A stretch of 43,301 nucleotides of DNA from NCBI GenBank assembly GCA_934501475.1, contig CAKSUL010000013.1, forward strand, positions 1-43,301, in the 5' to 3' direction. The translations under genes and the position numbers were made by a program. The notes beneath the pieces are model-generated. The model was not told the origin of the DNA and ran no database searches. It was given only the letters and a program-made list of their open reading frames with translations. Of the stretch, positions 25,306-35,114 are shown piece by piece. How positions within the stretch are numbered: position 1 is the first letter of the stretch; every line of letters begins with the position of its first letter. The DNA is from an uncultured Roseovarius sp. GTDB taxonomy: Bacteria > Pseudomonadota > Alphaproteobacteria > Rhodobacterales > Rhodobacteraceae.

Positions 25306-28300
25306 TGCGCCTGCGCAGGCTGGATCTGGCCCGATTCGGCCATTTCACCGATCAGGTCATGGATTTCGGCGCACGCCCGCAGGACGGATCGGATTTCCAT
25401 ATCGTTTACGGGGCCAATGAGGCCGGAAAAACCACGACGATGGAGGGCTATCTGCGCCTGCTTTACGGGTTTCCGGGCAAGGATCCTTATGCGTTCAAGC
25501 ATCAGCGCGCCAATCTCAGCGTTGCCGGCACGCTTGAGATCGACGGCGTGGCGCGCAGCCTGACCCGCCTGTCCCGGCGCAGCGCCAATCTGCTGGATGA
25601 CGGCGGCAATGCCCTGCCTGAAACGGTGCTGCAATCGGCGCTGGGCGGTCTGTCGATGGAGGATTATCGCAAGCTGCTGTGTCTGGACGACGAAACCATC
25701 GAGACCGGCGGCGATGAGATCACCAGAAGCAAGGGCGATATCGGCCGGCTGCTGTTTTCGGCCGCCGCCGGGATCAGCGACCTGTCCGAGGTGCTGGATG
25801 ACGCTGAAACGCGCCTTTTCGAGATATACCGCAAGGGCGGAAGCAAATCCGAATTCGCTGCGCTGAAACGCGAACATGATCAGGTCAGTCAGGACATAAA
25901 AGAGCATGACATCAGCGCCTCGGCCTATCGCGCGCTGCGTGACGCCCATGAGGACGCGCAGGCGCAAGAGGCCGAGTTGCGCCGCACCAAGGCAGATCTG
26001 ACATTGCGCCAGGTTCGCCTGAAAGCGCTGATCGACGCCTATCCGCTGGCGGCACGGCTGCGCGGCGCCGAACGGGATCTGGCCCCGGTTTCGCACTATC
26101 CGAACGCGCTGGATATTGATCCAGAAACGCTGGTGTCCATGATGACCGCGCGCGTCGGGCTGTGCGCCAAACGCGACCGCGCCAAGGCGGATCTGAGCCG
26201 GTTGCAGGAACAAAAGCAGGCCCTTGCGCCGCGGCCCGCGCTGTTGGCGCTGCTGGCGCCCCTTGCCGGGCTGAGTGCGCTCAAAAGCCGGGTCGAGACG
26301 GCCGCGCTTGACCTGCCCCGTCGCCGCGCGGCGCTGTCCGAGGCGCTTGAAAAGATGGGCCACCGTCTGGATGATCTGGGGCTTGAGGCCAATGGCGATC
26401 CGACGCGCTTTGTCCTTGCCGCGCGGGATCTCGGGGCGCTGGAGCGCCACCTTGACGCGATCCGCGACAGTGAGAATGCCGCTGCGACCGCGCAGGGTGA
26501 ATTGCGCGATGCCACCCGCAAACACAGCGATGCCGAGTGGGCGCAAGAGAATGCGCAGGCCGCGCTCAGCGTCGGGCCGGAGCCGGGCGCGCTGCTGGTG
26601 CGTTTTGATGCGCAGGCGCTGTTCGAGCGATACACAGCCGCCCGGACCGACCTTGCGCGCGCGGACCGTCAGGCGGCGGCGCGGCGGCGCAAGCTGACCC
26701 GGCTTGATGTGGTGTTCGATCGGTTGCCAGGCGTCGCCATGACGGCGGTTCAGGCGGCGGCGCTTGCCGGTCGGATCGACCGGGGCGAACAGGCGCTGAG
26801 CATGGCCGAAGAGGCCGCGCAAGGGGCCGCGCGGGATCTGAAGCGGGCGCAATTGGCACTGGAACAGGCCAGCACCCGCCCCGGCCTGATCAGCGACGCG
26901 GACGCGGACCAGAGCCGCCGGCAGCGCGATGCGTTCTGGCTGGATCATCGCGCCGCGCTGAGCGGCGAGACGGCGGAGCGGTTTCACGCAGCGATGCAGC
27001 AGGACGACACCAATCAGGCACTGCGCGCCCAGCAGGCAGGGGCCTTGGCCGAGCATCGTCAGGCGCTCATCTCCGAAGCCGACGCGCGCCTTGCGCAGGA
27101 TGAGGCGGTGCAGGCGCGTGACACCGCCAAGGCCGCGCTGAGCGATCTGCAAACCCGGCTCAGTGCCGCGCTGGCGGAGTGCGGATTGCCGGCGCAGCTA
27201 TTGGCGGCGGAATTTGCCGAATGGGTCCGCGACCTCGAGGAGGCCGCGCAGGAGCAGGGCGCGCTGGACGCGTTGATCGCGGAACATGCCGACACGATGG
27301 CACAGGCCGGCGCATTGCATGAGGCGCTGGCGGCGCTGCTGGATGAGGCGGACGCGCCGCTTGAGGTATTGATGGAGCGGGCGCGCGCCCTGAATGCGCA
27401 GCATGGCGAAGAACAGCAGGCGCTGCAAAAGGCGGCGGATGACCTGACCCGCGAGGCGCGCGAACTCGAACGGCGCAAGGCCGCGCTGCAAGAAACTGGC
27501 GACCGTCACAAACAGGCAAGGCAGGACTGGGATGACAGGCTTGCGCAGGTGCTGCCCGATACAGTCATGGCCGCCGATCCGGCGGATATATTGCGGACCC
27601 TGCGCGAGTTGCGCGAACTCAATGAAGGGGTCAGCGGGCTGCAACGTCAGATCGACGGGATGGAGCAGGACATCACCCGGTTTGAGGGCGAGATGTCCGC
27701 ATTGGCGGCGCGCGCCGGTATCACGCCTGACACCGCCCCGCTTGAGACATTCGCGCAGATCGACGAGGCGGTGAAGGCCGCGCAGCGCATCGCGGATCTG
27801 ATCGAGCAGCTTGACGCGCAGATCGCCGAAGAACAGGACGCGCAGGATCAGAGCGAGGCGGCCCTTGCCACGCTTGATGCGCAAACGCGCGATCTGGCGT
27901 CGGTTTTCGATCCCGCCATCGCCACCGCCACGCTTGAGGATCTGCGCGCGGCGGTGATGACCGCCCGCGAGGCGATCCGGCTGCGCGATGAGGCGCGTGC
28001 GGCCCGTCAGCAGCTATTGGCGCTGCTGGACGTGGCGACACTGGACGCGGCAGAGGCGGCGTTGCAGGCCACCAGCGCCGAGCAGGCGGGGGCCGATCTG
28101 CAAATGGTCAAGGATGATATCGCGCGCAGCGAACAGGATCTGGACCGCGCGATCGAGCAGCGCACAACCGCCGATCTGGCGCTGAAGGCGGTTGTCGGGG
28201 ATGGCGAGATTGCCATTCTCAGCGCCCGCAAACGCACCATCGAGGCCCGGATGGAAGCGGCGTTGCTGCGCTATCTGGAAGGGCGGTTCGGTCATGATCT

Positions 28301-28751
28301 GGCCGATCAGGCGATCAGGCGCTATCGCGACACCCATCGCAGCGCCATGATGGCCGCGACCGAACGGGCCTTCGCCGCGCTGACCAACGGCGCCTACAGC
28401 GCGCTGACGACGCAACCGGGCGCGGGGGCGGGGGGCGAAACCCTGCTGGCGATCCAGGCGTCCGACCTTGTGGCCAAGGATGCCGCGGCGCTGTCCAAGG
28501 GCACGCGGTTTCAGCTATATCTTGCGTTGCGCGCCGCGGCCTATGACCAGATGGCCGAAAACGGGACGATCCTGCCGTTTTTCTGCGATGACGTGTTCGA
28601 AACCTTCGATGAAGAGCGCACCCGCGCCGCCTGTGGCCTGATGCATCGGATCGGGCAGACCGGACAGGCGATCTACCTGACGCATCACCGCCATGTGGTC
28701 GACATCGCGCGCGAGGTCTGCGGCGATCAGGTCAGGGTGCACAACCTCTGA
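25302..28751 (+). CDS. AAA-family ATPase, YhaN/SbcC-like
   Basis: An 1149-residue SMC-like ATPase. The N-terminus carries an ABC half-site with Walker A GANEAGKT (37-44) followed by GYLRLLYGF, a segment typical of YhaN. Around 650 residues of alternating heptads rich in Ala, Gln, Arg and Glu form long coiled coils. The C-terminal half-site has a signature-like SKGTRFQLYLALR and the Walker B strand LPFFCDDVFETFDEER, ending with LTHHRHVVDIA. No zinc-hook CxxC is visible in the middle, which fits YhaN rather than SbcC/Rad50. It is translationally coupled to the nuclease gene upstream and likely forms a DNA end-processing complex with it. Confidence 0.92.
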   Translation: MMRLRRLDLARFGHFTDQVMDFGARPQDGSDFHIVYGANEAGKTTTMEGYLRLLYGFPGKDPYAFKHQRANLSVAGTLEIDGVARSLTRLSRRSANLLDDGGNALPETVLQSALGGLSMEDYRKLLCLDDETIETGGDEITRSKGDIGRLLFSAAAGISDLSEVLDDAETRLFEIYRKGGSKSEFAALKREHDQVSQDIKEHDISASAYRALRDAHEDAQAQEAELRRTKADLTLRQVRLKALIDAYPLAARLRGAERDLAPVSHYPNALDIDPETLVSMMTARVGLCAKRDRAKADLSRLQEQKQALAPRPALLALLAPLAGLSALKSRVETAALDLPRRRAALSEALEKMGHRLDDLGLEANGDPTRFVLAARDLGALERHLDAIRDSENAAATAQGELRDATRKHSDAEWAQENAQAALSVGPEPGALLVRFDAQALFERYTAARTDLARADRQAAARRRKLTRLDVVFDRLPGVAMTAVQAAALAGRIDRGEQALSMAEEAAQGAARDLKRAQLALEQASTRPGLISDADADQSRRQRDAFWLDHRAALSGETAERFHAAMQQDDTNQALRAQQAGALAEHRQALISEADARLAQDEAVQARDTAKAALSDLQTRLSAALAECGLPAQLLAAEFAEWVRDLEEAAQEQGALDALIAEHADTMAQAGALHEALAALLDEADAPLEVLMERARALNAQHGEEQQALQKAADDLTREARELERRKAALQETGDRHKQARQDWDDRLAQVLPDTVMAADPADILRTLRELRELNEGVSGLQRQIDGMEQDITRFEGEMSALAARAGITPDTAPLETFAQIDEAVKAAQRIADLIEQLDAQIAEEQDAQDQSEAALATLDAQTRDLASVFDPAIATATLEDLRAAVMTAREAIRLRDEARAARQQLLALLDVATLDAAEAALQATSAEQAGADLQMVKDDIARSEQDLDRAIEQRTTADLALKAVVGDGEIAILSARKRTIEARMEAALLRYLEGRFGHDLADQAIRRYRDTHRSAMMAATERAFAALTNGAYSALTTQPGAGAGGETLLAIQASDLVAKDAAALSKGTRFQLYLALRAAAYDQMAENGTILPFFCDDVFETFDEERTRAACGLMHRIGQTGQAIYLTHHRHVVDIAREVCGDQVRVHNL

Positions 28752-28871
28752 TATCGCGGCGGCGATGGCCCGTGTCAGCCGGTTGATGCGTATCATGACA
28801 GCGGATGTGTTGCTGGGCTATGATGGTATTGGTTCGACAATGCGGCGCGGCAACGGAGGCGAGTAGCGATC

Positions 28872-29801
28872 ATGGCAAAACCCATCTCACATGGCAAAAC
28901 CGCGTCCAGGGCGGCACCCGCATCAGCCCGCCCCGCCCCGCGCCCCGGTCATGCCCCGGACCGGTTGGAGGGGTTCGACAACGGCGCCTATCCCTACAAG
29001 CAGAAACTGCGCCGCAAGCCCTATGAGCAGCAAAAGGCCCTGATTCAGGCCGAATTGCTGAAGGTCCAGCATTGGGTCAGCGAGACCGATCAAAAGATCG
29101 TTCTGCTGTTCGAGGGGCGCGATGCGGCCGGCAAGGGCGGCACGATCAAACGCTTTACCGAGCATCTCAATCCGCGTCAGGCGCGGGTGGTGGCGTTGAA
29201 CAAGCCCACCGATACCGAGCGCGGCCAGTGGTTTTTCCAGCGCTATATCACGCATCTGCCCACGAGCGGCGAAATGGTGTTCTACGACCGCTCCTGGTAT
29301 AACCGCGCCGGAGTCGAGAGGGTCATGGGCTTTTGCGAGCCGCATGAATACCTAGAGTTCATGCGCCAGACGCCCGAGTTGGAGCGGATGCTGGTGCGCT
29401 CGGGTATCCGGCTGTTCAAATACTGGTTTTCGGTCACGCAGGACGAACAGCGCCGCCGCTTTGCCCGCCGCGCCACCGACCCGCTCAAGCAATGGAAGCT
29501 GAGCCCGATCGACAAGCAGAGCCTGGACAAATGGGATGACTATACCGAGGCGAAAGAGGCGATGTTCTTTTATACCGATACCGCCGATGCGCCCTGGACG
29601 GTGGTCAAATCCGATGACAAGAAACGCGCGCGCCTCAACAGCATGCTGCATTTCCTGAACCAGTTGGACTATCCCGGCAAGGACCCCGCAGTTGCCCGCC
29701 CGCCCGATCCGCTGATCGTGGGCACGGCGCAGCATGTGATCCACGGCTCGGGGCATATCCTGGGCAGCACGCTGCATCCCGAACACCACCCGACCAGATA
29801 G
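28872..29801 (+). CDS. ppk2: Polyphosphate kinase 2 family protein
   Basis: PPK2 enzymes phosphorylate nucleotides with polyphosphate as donor, mostly in the nucleotide-forming direction. The 309-residue, one-domain protein has Walker A FEGRDAAGKGG (80-90), ALNKPTDTERGQWFFQRYI, Walker B FYDRSWYNRAGVERVMGFC with D139, and the lid RRRFARRATDPLKQWKLSPID. The first 30 residues are basic and low in complexity. One-domain length and the motifs put it in class I (ADP-type) PPK2, though substrate preference needs assay. The ATG has GGAGGCGAG upstream. It is followed by an inverted-repeat element before the MATE gene. Confidence 0.94.
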   Translation: MAKPISHGKTASRAAPASARPAPRPGHAPDRLEGFDNGAYPYKQKLRRKPYEQQKALIQAELLKVQHWVSETDQKIVLLFEGRDAAGKGGTIKRFTEHLNPRQARVVALNKPTDTERGQWFFQRYITHLPTSGEMVFYDRSWYNRAGVERVMGFCEPHEYLEFMRQTPELERMLVRSGIRLFKYWFSVTQDEQRRRFARRATDPLKQWKLSPIDKQSLDKWDDYTEAKEAMFFYTDTADAPWTVVKSDDKKRARLNSMLHFLNQLDYPGKDPAVARPPDPLIVGTAQHVIHGSGHILGSTLHPEHHPTR

Positions 29802-29875
29802 CGCCGCACGCCGGATGCATGTCCGGGGCGGTTGCAAACCGTTGCCAAGGCACCTTGCGCCGCCGAAAGGGGCAG

Positions 29876-29994
29876 CCTAAAGCGTTTCGCCTTTAACCTG
29901 AGACATCAGATAAAGGCGAAACGCGCGCAACGCTGATATGTTGTACGCGTTTCGCGAAAATCTGTGATTTAGGTTTTCCGCGAAACGCTTTAGG
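29876..29994. repeat. 119-bp palindromic repeat element with 15-bp terminal inverted repeats
   Basis: The ends CCTAAAGCGTTTCGC (29876-29890) and GCGAAACGCTTTAGG (29980-29994) are exact inverted copies. Inside are two hairpins: a perfect 14-bp stem (29882-29895 with 29911-29924) and a nearly perfect one (29947-29960 with 29974-29988). The nonamer GCGTTTCGC therefore occurs four times in alternating orientation. There is no coding capacity. The structure looks like a REP/MITE-type element. It ends eight bases before the MATE start codon, so it occupies that gene's leader. Confidence 0.8.
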
Positions 29995-30002
29995 GGTAGG
30001 GA

Positions 30003-31364
30003 ATGCATACGCCCCTATCATATCAACAGCATTCGCGCGCGGTGCTGCGCCTTGGTCTGCCGCTGATCGGCAGCCATATCGCGCAGATATCGATCCAGTT
30101 GACCGATGCGATGATGCTGGGCTGGTATGACGTGCAGGCACTGGCGGCGCAGGTTCTGGGCGGGACGTTCTTTTTCGTGTTGTTCATCATGGGATCGGGC
30201 TTTGCCTGGGCGGTGATGCCGATGGTCGCCGCCGCCGAAGCCTCGGGCGAGGGCACGCAGGTGCGCCGCGTCACGCGCATGGGGGTCTGGGCCTCGCTGC
30301 TATACGGTTTGGCGGTGATGCCGGTGATGATCTGGTCCGAGCCGCTGTTGCTGATGCTGGGGCAGGACCCGGAAATCTCGGATCTGGCGGGGCAATATCT
30401 GCGCATCGCGGGCTGGGGCGTGTTGCCGGCACTGGTGGTGATGGTGCTGAAATCCTACCTTGCCGCGCTGGAGCGCACGCAGGTCGTGCTGTGGGTCACG
30501 GTGGCGGCGGTGGGGCTGAACGTTGTGATCAACTATGCGCTGATCTTCGGCAATCTGGGGATGCCCGAACTGGGCGTGCGCGGGGCGGCCATTGCCTCGC
30601 TGATGGTGAATATCGCGGCGATGCTGGCGCTGGCGGTCTATGTGGCGCTGGTCACGCCGGAACATGCGCTGTTTCAACGGGTCTGGCGCCCCGATTGGGA
30701 GGCGTTCGGCGCGGTGTTTCGCCTGGGCTGGCCGATCGGCGTGACCAGCCTGGCCGAGTCGGGCCTGTTTGCCGCCTCGTCGGTGATGATGGGCTGGCTG
30801 GGGACATTGCAACTGGCGGCGCATGGGATCGCGCTTCAGGTCACGTCGGTGACGTTCATGGTGCATGTCGGGCTGTCCAATGCGGCGACGGTGCGCGCAG
30901 GGCAGGCATATGGGCGGCGTGACCGCGCGGGGCTGCGCGACGGCGCGCGCGCGGCGATGGTGATGTCGATGGTGTTTGCGATTGTCACCGTGGGCGTTTT
31001 CCTCAGCGTGCCCGAAATGTTGATCGGGGTGTTCCTCGATCCGGCCGAGCCCGAGCGCGCCGCCGTCATCGCCGTCGGCTCGGTCCTGTTGGCGGCGGCG
31101 GCACTGTTTCAGCTTGTGGATGCGGGGCAGGTCATGGCCCTGGGGCTGTTGCGCGGCGTGCAGGACACCCGCGTTCCGATGGTGATCGCCGCGATCAGCT
31201 ATTGGGTGATCGGGATGCCGGCCAGTTACCTGCTGGGCTTTGGCCTGGGCTGGGGCGGCGTCGGGATCTGGCTGGGGCTGGCATCGGGCCTTGCGGTGGC
31301 GGCGGTGCTGTTGATGCTGCGCTTCTGGGGCTGGGCCGGGCGGCGCGATACCGGAACGGCGTGA
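30003..31364 (+). CDS. MATE-family multidrug/toxin efflux transporter (NorM-like)
   Basis: A 453-residue membrane protein with about twelve hydrophobic segments in two six-helix halves, as in MATE antiporters that export cationic compounds with Na+ or H+ influx. Family features include the first helix LGLPLIGSHIAQISIQLTDAMMLGWYD, a second-half counterpart RLGWPIGVTSLAESGLFAASSVMMG, and the QVTSVTFMVHVGLSNAATVRAGQAYG segment. The substrate cannot be read from sequence. The ATG at 30003 is preceded by GGGGTAGGGA, partly formed by the edge of the upstream inverted-repeat element. It converges on the next gene with a nine-base gap. Confidence 0.94.
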   Translation: MHTPLSYQQHSRAVLRLGLPLIGSHIAQISIQLTDAMMLGWYDVQALAAQVLGGTFFFVLFIMGSGFAWAVMPMVAAAEASGEGTQVRRVTRMGVWASLLYGLAVMPVMIWSEPLLLMLGQDPEISDLAGQYLRIAGWGVLPALVVMVLKSYLAALERTQVVLWVTVAAVGLNVVINYALIFGNLGMPELGVRGAAIASLMVNIAAMLALAVYVALVTPEHALFQRVWRPDWEAFGAVFRLGWPIGVTSLAESGLFAASSVMMGWLGTLQLAAHGIALQVTSVTFMVHVGLSNAATVRAGQAYGRRDRAGLRDGARAAMVMSMVFAIVTVGVFLSVPEMLIGVFLDPAEPERAAVIAVGSVLLAAAALFQLVDAGQVMALGLLRGVQDTRVPMVIAAISYWVIGMPASYLLGFGLGWGGVGIWLGLASGLAVAAVLLMLRFWGWAGRRDTGTA

Positions 31365-31373
31365 TTCGCGCGC

Positions 31374-31778
31374 TCAGTCCTCCTTGAGCAGGCGATCGGC
31401 CTTCTTGCGCACCAGAACCGTGCGCAGATCATGCATGGCCAGCAACAGCGCGTCGGTGACCGACTCGAGCTGGTCATCGGTGGCCTGCGATTGCGCCCAA
31501 TGGGTCGTGGTGTTGAGGTAATCCACCGCGCGGTGGATATCGTCGATGTCGCGGTAATCCTGAAGTTCGGCGCGCTCTTCCATCCATTCGCGGATCACCT
31601 CGAGGTCACGCTCGCTCAACTCGCGGTCGCCATGGGGCTTGATCTCGGATTTGCGGAAATTGACGACGGCGATCTGATCCATGTCGATCCGGCGCTGCCG
31701 GTTCTCGGTGTCCACGCGAAACACGAACGCGCCGTTCTCGCGCACGCGAAAGTAATAGTCCGGCAGTTCCTGAGCCAT
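31374..31778 (-). CDS. Small conserved-type protein of unknown function
   Basis: I do not recognise a named family. The 134-residue, charged, soluble protein starts MAQELPDYYFRVRENGAFVFRVD and goes on with an N-terminal beta-rich segment (RRIDMDQIAVVNFRKSEIKPHG). A helical part follows (ELSERDLEVIREWMEERAEL), then a tail ending VRKKADRLLKED. There is no signal peptide or membrane segment. GGGAGGCAAG before the ATG is a good ribosome site and supports translation. The leader contains an 18-base sequence that recurs exactly inside the neighbouring aspartate aminotransferase gene. Confidence 0.75.
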   Translation of the reverse strand: MAQELPDYYFRVRENGAFVFRVDTENRQRRIDMDQIAVVNFRKSEIKPHGDRELSERDLEVIREWMEERAELQDYRDIDDIHRAVDYLNTTTHWAQSQATDDQLESVTDALLLAMHDLRTVLVRKKADRLLKED

Positions 31779-31969
31779 CTTGCCTCCCTTGGTCTGCTCC
31801 GCACAAACGCTGTTGTCGCGGCTGCACGCCTCTTTGGGCGTTTGCAGGAGTGTAATCTACCCGAGCCTGCCGCGTTGCGAAAGATCAAACGCCGCGCGGT
31901 GACGCGACGCTTGTGTTTTGCAGCACCCGCCACGATGACCCGTCGGGATCGTGCAGCAGGGGTCATGCA

Positions 31970-33205
<1,236 letters not shown>

Positions 33206-33262
33206 TCATAGGTTGCGCAGGATTTTGGATCAAGCGCGATGACGCGCGGAAAGGACGGCATG

Positions 33263-33667
33263 ATGACAGCTGCGGCAAACGAGACCTGGTTCGACCCTGA
33301 CGCCACCACATTCGGCGACCGCGTGGCAGGCGCACGTGAACAGGCCCGAATGACCCAAGGGCAGCTGGCCAAACGGCTGGGGGTGCGCAAGAAAACCATC
33401 GAGGAATGGGAAAACGACCATGCCGAGCCGCGCGCCTCGCATCTGTCGATGATGGCCGGGATGCTGAATGTGTCGCTGTCCTGGCTGCTGACCGGCGAGG
33501 GCGAAGGCCCCGACGGCCCCGAACAGCTGGATGCCGACAGCCATGACGTGGCCGGGATGCTGGTCGAAATGCGCGATCTGCGCGTGCAACTGGCCCAATC
33601 CGCCGCGCGCGTCGGGCGTCTGGAAAAATCGCTGCGCCGCGCGTTCAAGGAACTTCATGATGTCTGA
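33263..33667 (+). CDS. XRE-family helix-turn-helix regulator
   Basis: A 134-residue DNA-binding protein. The HTH spans about 12-70 (FGDRVAGAREQARMTQGQLAKRLGVRKKTIEEWEND), followed by LSMMAGMLNVSLSWLLTGEGEG, the usual end of a Cro/C1-type domain. The C-terminal part (MLVEMRDLRVQLAQSAARVGRLEKSLRRAF) is a predicted coiled coil, probably for dimerisation. The ATG at 33263 has AAAGGA seven bases upstream; 33260 and 33239 are in-frame alternatives. Its last codons overlap the sdhE start by eight bases, which points to a shared mRNA and coupled translation. Target genes are unknown; autoregulation and control of sdhE are plausible. Confidence 0.9.
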   Translation: MTAAANETWFDPDATTFGDRVAGAREQARMTQGQLAKRLGVRKKTIEEWENDHAEPRASHLSMMAGMLNVSLSWLLTGEGEGPDGPEQLDADSHDVAGMLVEMRDLRVQLAQSAARVGRLEKSLRRAFKELHDV

Positions 33668-33938
33668 ACCCCGCGAGCACCGCCTGAAACGGTTGCATAT
33701 GCGCTCGATCCGGCGCGGGATCAAGGAAATGGACATCATCCTGACGCGCTTTAGCGAGGCCCGTCTGGCGACGCTGGATGCGTCGATGCTGGACCTCTAT
33801 GATGCGCTGCTGTCCGAGAACGATCATGATTTATATCAATGGGTTACCGGGCAGGTGGCCGCACCTGAACCCTATCGCGCATTGATGGCGCAGATTGCCG
33901 CCGATTCGACCGGGGTCGCGCCGCGCGCGCAGGGCTGA
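33660..33938 (+). CDS. sdhE: FAD assembly factor SdhE (succinate dehydrogenase assembly factor 2)
   Basis: SdhE helps attach FAD covalently to the flavoprotein subunit SdhA of succinate dehydrogenase. The 92-residue protein has the full five-helix family pattern: MRSIRRGIKEMDIILTRF with the essential RGxxE motif (R19, G20, E23), then LDLYDALLSENDHDLYQWVTGQ, the conserved D-x-D-L-Y-x-W-x-T-G end. The ATG at 33660 is preceded by AAGGA at seven bases; 33657 is an alternative. A longer in-frame stretch back to 33531 is the shadow of the XRE gene. SdhE in alphaproteobacteria usually sits away from the sdh operon, as here. Confidence 0.92.
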   Translation: MSEPREHRLKRLHMRSIRRGIKEMDIILTRFSEARLATLDASMLDLYDALLSENDHDLYQWVTGQVAAPEPYRALMAQIAADSTGVAPRAQG

Positions 33939-33973
33939 GGCCAAAATAGATCGCATTTTAGCGGCTATTGGTA

Positions 33974-33984
33974 CGGTTTAACCG
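33974..33984. promoter_or_regulatory. Short palindrome before the MarR-like gene
   Basis: CGGTTTAACCG is a perfect inverted repeat with a central T, in the A+T-rich 103-bp gap between sdhE and the MarR-like gene, 58 bp before its start. Such a site could be the regulator's own operator, but a match this short may arise by chance. Confidence 0.3.
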
Positions 33985-34041
33985 ATTATTCGGCATTATG
34001 CCTCAGGGTCCATATCCGAGCAGTTTCGTACGGAGATGGAT

Positions 34042-34551
34042 ATGAGCATACACAATTCCCTTGGCCCTGTCGCAGGGGCAACCGCCGATCAGGGGTTCAT
34101 GGCCGGGTATCTGGACGCCCTCGCCTTGGTCGAGCGGCTGCACCGGTTGCTTCTGGATGTGATCAAGGATGAGTTCGAGCGCCTTGGCGTGCTTGAGATC
34201 AACGCGGTTCAGGCGTTGCTCCTGTTCAACATCGGCGACAATGAGGTGACGGCGGGCGAGTTGAAATCGCGCGGTTACTACCAGGGCAGCAATGTCAGCT
34301 ACAACCTGAAAAAGCTGGTTGAAATGGGCTATATGCACCATCAGCGCTGTGAGATCGACCGACGCTCGGTGCGGGTGCGCCTGACCCAGAAGGGGCGCGA
34401 TATCCGCGATGTCGTCACCGGCCTGTTCGAGCGCCACGCCGAAGGCCTGCAGGGGCGCGGAGTTCTGGGCGTGGACGGGATCGACCAGATCGCGACGTCA
34501 CTGCGCCGGGTCGAACGCTATTGGACCGACCAAATCCGCTATATCTATTGA
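34042..34551 (+). CDS. MarR-family winged-helix regulator
   Basis: A 169-residue MarR-type protein. The winged helix occupies about 45-130: LEINAVQALLLFNIGDNEVTAGELKSRG is helix 2 to the start of the recognition segment, YYQGSNVSYNLKKLVEMGYM the recognition helix, and DRRSVRVRLTQKG the wing. Long N- and C-terminal helices form the dimer interface. The overall sequence resembles the LdtR-type branch of alphaproteobacterial MarR proteins, as far as I recall. The ATG at 34042 has CGGAG six bases upstream; an ATG at 34036 is an alternative but too close to the ribosome site. It is transcribed alone and converges on the glyoxalase gene. Confidence 0.88.
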   Translation: MSIHNSLGPVAGATADQGFMAGYLDALALVERLHRLLLDVIKDEFERLGVLEINAVQALLLFNIGDNEVTAGELKSRGYYQGSNVSYNLKKLVEMGYMHHQRCEIDRRSVRVRLTQKGRDIRDVVTGLFERHAEGLQGRGVLGVDGIDQIATSLRRVERYWTDQIRYIY

Positions 34552-34552
34552 T

Positions 34553-34593
34553 GCGCCCCGGCGTGGGCAGGTTCGCTGGCGGCGCCGGGGCGC
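34553..34593. terminator. Probable bidirectional hairpin between convergent genes
   Basis: A perfect 11-bp inverted repeat GCGCCCCGGCG (34553-34563) and CGCCGGGGCGC (34583-34593) encloses a 19-base loop. It starts two bases after the MarR-like stop and ends nine bases before the stop of the convergent glyoxalase gene. There is no T-run on either side, so it is a weaker candidate than the rpoD terminator. Confidence 0.45.
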
Positions 34594-34602
34594 GGGCCTG
34601 CG

Positions 34603-35031
34603 TTACCAGTGACCCGTGTTTTCCATGCTGGCCCAGGGTTCGGCGGGGGGTAGGGGATCGCCCTCTTGCAGCAACTCGATCGAGATATTGTCGGGGCTGC
34701 GCACGAAGGCCATCCTGCCGTCGCGCGGCGGGCGGTTGATGGTCACGCCATTGTCCATCAGATGCTGGCACATGCTGTAGATATCCGAGACGCTATAGGC
34801 CAGATGGCCGAAATGGCGGCTGTCATCGGGCAGCGCATCATCGCCGTCCCAGTTATGGGTCAGTTCGACCGGGCACTCCTCCTGCCCTTCGGGGGCCATG
34901 AAAACAAGGGTGAAGCGCCCGGCTTCATTGTCCCAGCGGCGGGTCTCGCGCAGGCCCAGCAGGCCGTAAAAGGCGATCGACGCCTCCAGATCCTTTACCC
35001 GGACCATGGTGTGCAGATATCTGACCTTCAT
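34603..35031 (-). CDS. gloA: Lactoylglutathione lyase (glyoxalase I)
   Basis: GloA isomerises the hemithioacetal of methylglyoxal and glutathione to S-lactoylglutathione. The 142-residue VOC-fold protein has two beta-alpha-beta-beta-beta modules and all four expected metal ligands: H7 (YLHTMVRV), E56 (VELTHNWD), H76 (HFGHLAYSV) and E119 (SIELLQEG). The length agrees with the short, usually Ni2+-dependent bacterial type, such as the 135-residue E. coli enzyme. It begins MKVRYLHTMVRVKDL with AGGAG upstream on the minus strand. No clear operon partner; the esterase-like gene upstream is 83 bp away on the same strand. Confidence 0.93.
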   Translation of the reverse strand: MKVRYLHTMVRVKDLEASIAFYGLLGLRETRRWDNEAGRFTLVFMAPEGQEECPVELTHNWDGDDALPDDSRHFGHLAYSVSDIYSMCQHLMDNGVTINRPPRDGRMAFVRSPDNISIELLQEGDPLPPAEPWASMENTGHW

Positions 35032-35114
35032 TGCGGGTCTCCTGTGGTTGAAAGTGTCAAGCGGACTCTAGGGGCATATCCCCGCGCGTCCAGCCCCTGC
35101 GCGGTGATTTTCGC

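Noticed and set aside
24951..27152. 733-residue open frame antisense to yhaO-yhaN
   Set aside because: Same reason: a low-complexity, Arg/Gln-rich shadow of the coiled-coil coding region, without a ribosome site or family signal.
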